A DNA stretch of 34,267 nucleotides from Dethiobacter sp. GTDB lineage: Bacteria; Bacillota_D; Dethiobacteria; Dethiobacterales; Dethiobacteraceae. Location: the NCBI GenBank assembly GCA_018333395.1, contig JAGXSQ010000014.1:1-34267 (forward strand). The letters are read 5' to 3'. The notes below the pieces were generated by a model. That model was given only the letters and a program-made list of their open reading frames with translations, was not told the DNA's origin and made no database searches. Shown here piece after piece: positions 32,977 through 34,267 of the stretch (positions are counted from its first letter, which is position 1; the number at the start of each line of letters is the position of its first letter). Made by a program: the position numbers and the translations under genes.

Positions 32977-33236
32977 TAGCAACCTACCTTCTTTTCCTGG
33001 GCGAGAGGAATAGAGGTGTTACAAACTTCTGCTTTCATAGGATTAAATCCTTTAGGCCATTCGACTAACGTTTCAATATACAGATTAAGATAGTTTATTG
33101 GAACCATGACGCGTTTACCAAGACGCACCACGGGGATTTGGTTTTGTTCAATTAATTCATAAGTAAAGGTTTTTCCTAAACCTAGTAGTTTTGCGGTTTC
33201 AGGAACAGTAATCAAAGTCATGTTTTGCATTTCCAT
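32976..33236 (-). CDS. Excisionase-like helix-turn-helix protein (copy 1)
   Basis: 86 residues. A MerR/excisionase-type DNA-binding fold: VPETAKLLGLGKTFTYELI is the helix-turn-helix, and VVRLGKRVMVPINYLNLYI is the wing. AGGAGA lies nine bases before ATG 33236. Next to an integrase it is probably the directionality factor (Xis) that favours excision. It has a 28-residue tail (EWPKGFNPMKAEV and on) missing from copy 2. Confidence 0.85.
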   Translation of the reverse strand: MEMQNMTLITVPETAKLLGLGKTFTYELIEQNQIPVVRLGKRVMVPINYLNLYIETLVEWPKGFNPMKAEVCNTSIPLAQEKKVGC

Positions 33237-33427
33237 CCTAATTCATCTCCTAAATATTTTAGTTTTAAGTGTTTGATAAATTACCTTGGGTCATCTTAAA
33301 GACAAAAGAGTAAATTAAACTCCTTCTTAATCTATAAAAAAATCCTTGGGGACATAATTTTAAGTAATCAATCATCAACCAAGTTGATTAATTTTTTTTC
33401 GATAGAATCATATCCCCAAAAATATTA
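33041..33427. repeat. Tandem duplication, unit 1 (excisionase gene plus upstream region)
   Basis: About 390 bases, repeated at 33444-33827 with a period of 400-403 bases. The matching starts at GATTAAATCCTTTAGG inside the gene and runs through the ribosome site and the AT-rich upstream stretch to TTTTTTTTCGATAGAATCA. The copies have diverged by scattered substitutions and small indels, so the duplication is not recent. 33237-33440 holds no gene apart from this repeat. Confidence 0.85.
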
Positions 33428-33443
33428 AGTAAATTAAAAACAA

Positions 33444-33827
33444 GATTAAATCCTTTAGGCTATGCGACTAACGTTTCAATATACAGACTAAGGTGTTTGA
33501 CTGGGATTAGGACGCGCTTACCAAAGCGCACCACGGGGAGTTGACCTTGTCCAATTAATTCATAAGTAAAGGTTTTTCCTAAACCTAGTAGTTTTGCGGC
33601 TTCAGAAACATTAATCAAAATCTTATCTTGCATTTCCATTCCATTCATCTCCTAAATATTTTAGTTTTAAGTGTTTGATAAATTACCGTGGGTCATATTT
33701 AAGGCAAAAGAGTAAATTAAACTCCTTCTTCATCTTTAAAAAGTTCTTGGGGAGATAGTTTAGACCAAACAATCATCAATTGTGCTTGTCATTTTTTTTC
33801 GATAGAATCACATCCTCAAAAATATAA
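33444..33827. repeat. Tandem duplication, unit 2
   Basis: Second copy of the 33041-33427 unit. It shares the GATTAAATCCTTTAGG start, the gene body, the ATTCATCTCCTAAATATTTT leader and TTTTTTTTCGATAGAATCA near the far end. The conserved non-coding part may hold promoters or Xis sites. Confidence 0.85.
33460..33639 (-). CDS. Excisionase-like helix-turn-helix protein (copy 2, truncated)
   Basis: 59 residues from ATG 33639, chosen because AGGAG then sits nine bases upstream as in copy 1. The longer start at 33648 abuts the ribosome site. The helix-turn-helix (VSEAAKLLGLGKTFTYELI) and wing (VVRFGKRVLIPVKHLSLYI) match copy 1 closely. The frame stops at IETLVA-TAG where copy 1 reads GAA TGG. The bases after the stop still encode the PKGFN of copy 1, so a stop arose after duplication. 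The DNA-binding domain is intact, so it may still act, perhaps as a competitor of copy 1. Confidence 0.75.
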   Translation of the reverse strand: MEMQDKILINVSEAAKLLGLGKTFTYELIGQGQLPVVRFGKRVLIPVKHLSLYIETLVA

Positions 33828-34028
33828 TCGAAACTAGTAGACACCACAACTCCTGAAAAGCGCAATTCGCCATTTCAAAAATTGATAAATTCTCTGCTTG
33901 CAAATAGTATTGTACTGCCTGAAAAAACAGGATGTCAAATTTCACTAAATGACTATAATTAATTACTTTATTTAGAGGGAGTTGGCAGTAAAGTGAAAAC
34001 AGGTAGGTAATTCAGTTTCTGAAAGACA

Positions 34029-34267
34029 TGGATAATCCGGGTAAAATTGAGCCACTGTTCCGGTTAGTGAGAGCCACGTATCCGGGAAAATTGAGCCACC
34101 CTTCCGGTTACCGAGAGCCAGTTGAACCAATCTCTTGTAGAATGTATGTATGCGCTGCACTAAGCAGTGTAAATACGTTCTAAAGGAGACCATTGTATGA
34201 CTAACTACCGGGAAATTCTTCGGCTTTTCCATCAGGGGATCAGCCAACGCAGCATAGCCTCAAGCTG
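34029..34267 (+). mobile_element. IS21-family insertion sequence, left end (partial, cut by the window)
   Basis: Two long direct repeats of about 45 bases at 34036-34080 and 34081-34125. Each contains ATTGAGCCAC and a copy of CCGGTTA followed by GAGAGCCA, the multiple terminal repeats typical of IS21 ends. The transposase gene starts at 34197. The exact outer end is uncertain; a TG at 34029 is one candidate. The stretch 33828-34028 holds no gene that I can see. Confidence 0.8.
34197..34267 (+). CDS. istA: IS21 transposase IstA, N-terminal fragment
   Basis: 23 codons before the window ends: MTNYREILRLFHQGISQRSI and then Ala-Ser-Ser. This is the start of the IstA helix-turn-helix, whose family pattern is YREILRL...G.SQR.IA. 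AAAGGAG at 34182-34188 is the ribosome site. The rest of istA, and istB, should lie to the right. Confidence 0.85.
   Translation, partial: MTNYREILRLFHQGISQRSIASS

Noticed and set aside
34036..34125. Repeats considered as a CRISPR array
   Set aside because: Only two adjoining units without unique spacers, and next to a transposase start; they are IS21 ends.
33972..34247. Minus-strand open frame of 91 codons at the right end
   Set aside because: It runs antisense through the IS21 terminal repeats and the start of istA, with no ribosome site or family resemblance.

Overview
The window looks like chromosomal DNA of a low-to-moderate GC Gram-positive bacterium (Bacillota, probably a Clostridia or Peptococcaceae-like anaerobe). 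The evidence is strong AGGAGG-type ribosome sites, frequent TTG and GTG starts, a Bacillus-type SOS box, a leucine T-box leader, a FadN-FadA-FadE order like that of Bacillus, and short prokaryotic SpeD. The genus cannot be named from sequence alone.

Layout, left to right. (1) 84-5292: an ABC uptake operon of the branched-chain amino acid (LivHMGF) type with an AMP-forming acyl-CoA ligase gene inserted between the permeases and the ATPases. This suggests that a carboxylic acid is imported and activated to its CoA ester. (2) 5349-7005: a MarR regulator divergent from a hotdog thioesterase and a nitroreductase. (3) 7261-12696: a beta-oxidation operon (hydroxyacyl-CoA dehydrogenase/enoyl-CoA hydratase, thiolase, acyl-CoA dehydrogenase). 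Its promoter carries an 11-bp direct repeat, and its leader carries a start-stop codon pair behind a strong ribosome site. (4) 12835-16960: housekeeping genes: coaE with a lytic transglycosylase, lexA divergent from a YneA-like SOS division inhibitor (two SOS boxes between them), and leuA behind a T-box. (5) 16995-18959: two oligopeptide-transporter ATPases without permeases. (6) 19169-27378: an alpha-glucan/glycogen cluster: DUF4912 protein, a GH57-GT4 fusion, a GH15 glucoamylase-like enzyme, a ROK sugar kinase and a GH133-type debranching enzyme. It could build, branch, degrade and re-phosphorylate a storage glucan. (7) 27441-29011: a two-gene CoA-transferase-family operon on the minus strand. 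(8) 29201-31461: a 32-residue membrane peptide gene with its own promoter and terminator, then speD-speE-ndk. (9) 31568-34267: tRNA-Arg(CCT) followed by an AT-rich integrated element (integrase, two tandemly duplicated excisionase-like genes) that carries the start of an IS21-family insertion sequence. The element runs off the right edge.

The most striking observation is in the CoA-transferase operon. The alpha-subunit gene is open for 276 codons except for one in-frame TGA at codon 104. A perfect 7-bp hairpin with a GGC loop follows it, 16 nt downstream, in the geometry expected of a bacterial SECIS element. The partner beta subunit lacks a recognisable SENG catalytic glutamate motif. It is either a selenocysteine-containing, IpdAB-like acyl-CoA enzyme or a recent nonsense mutation. 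Other points of interest are the duplicated excisionase unit whose second copy is truncated by a stop, the 32-residue membrane peptide, the zinc-ribbon tail on the LivM-like permease, and the repeat and start-stop arrangement in the fad leader.
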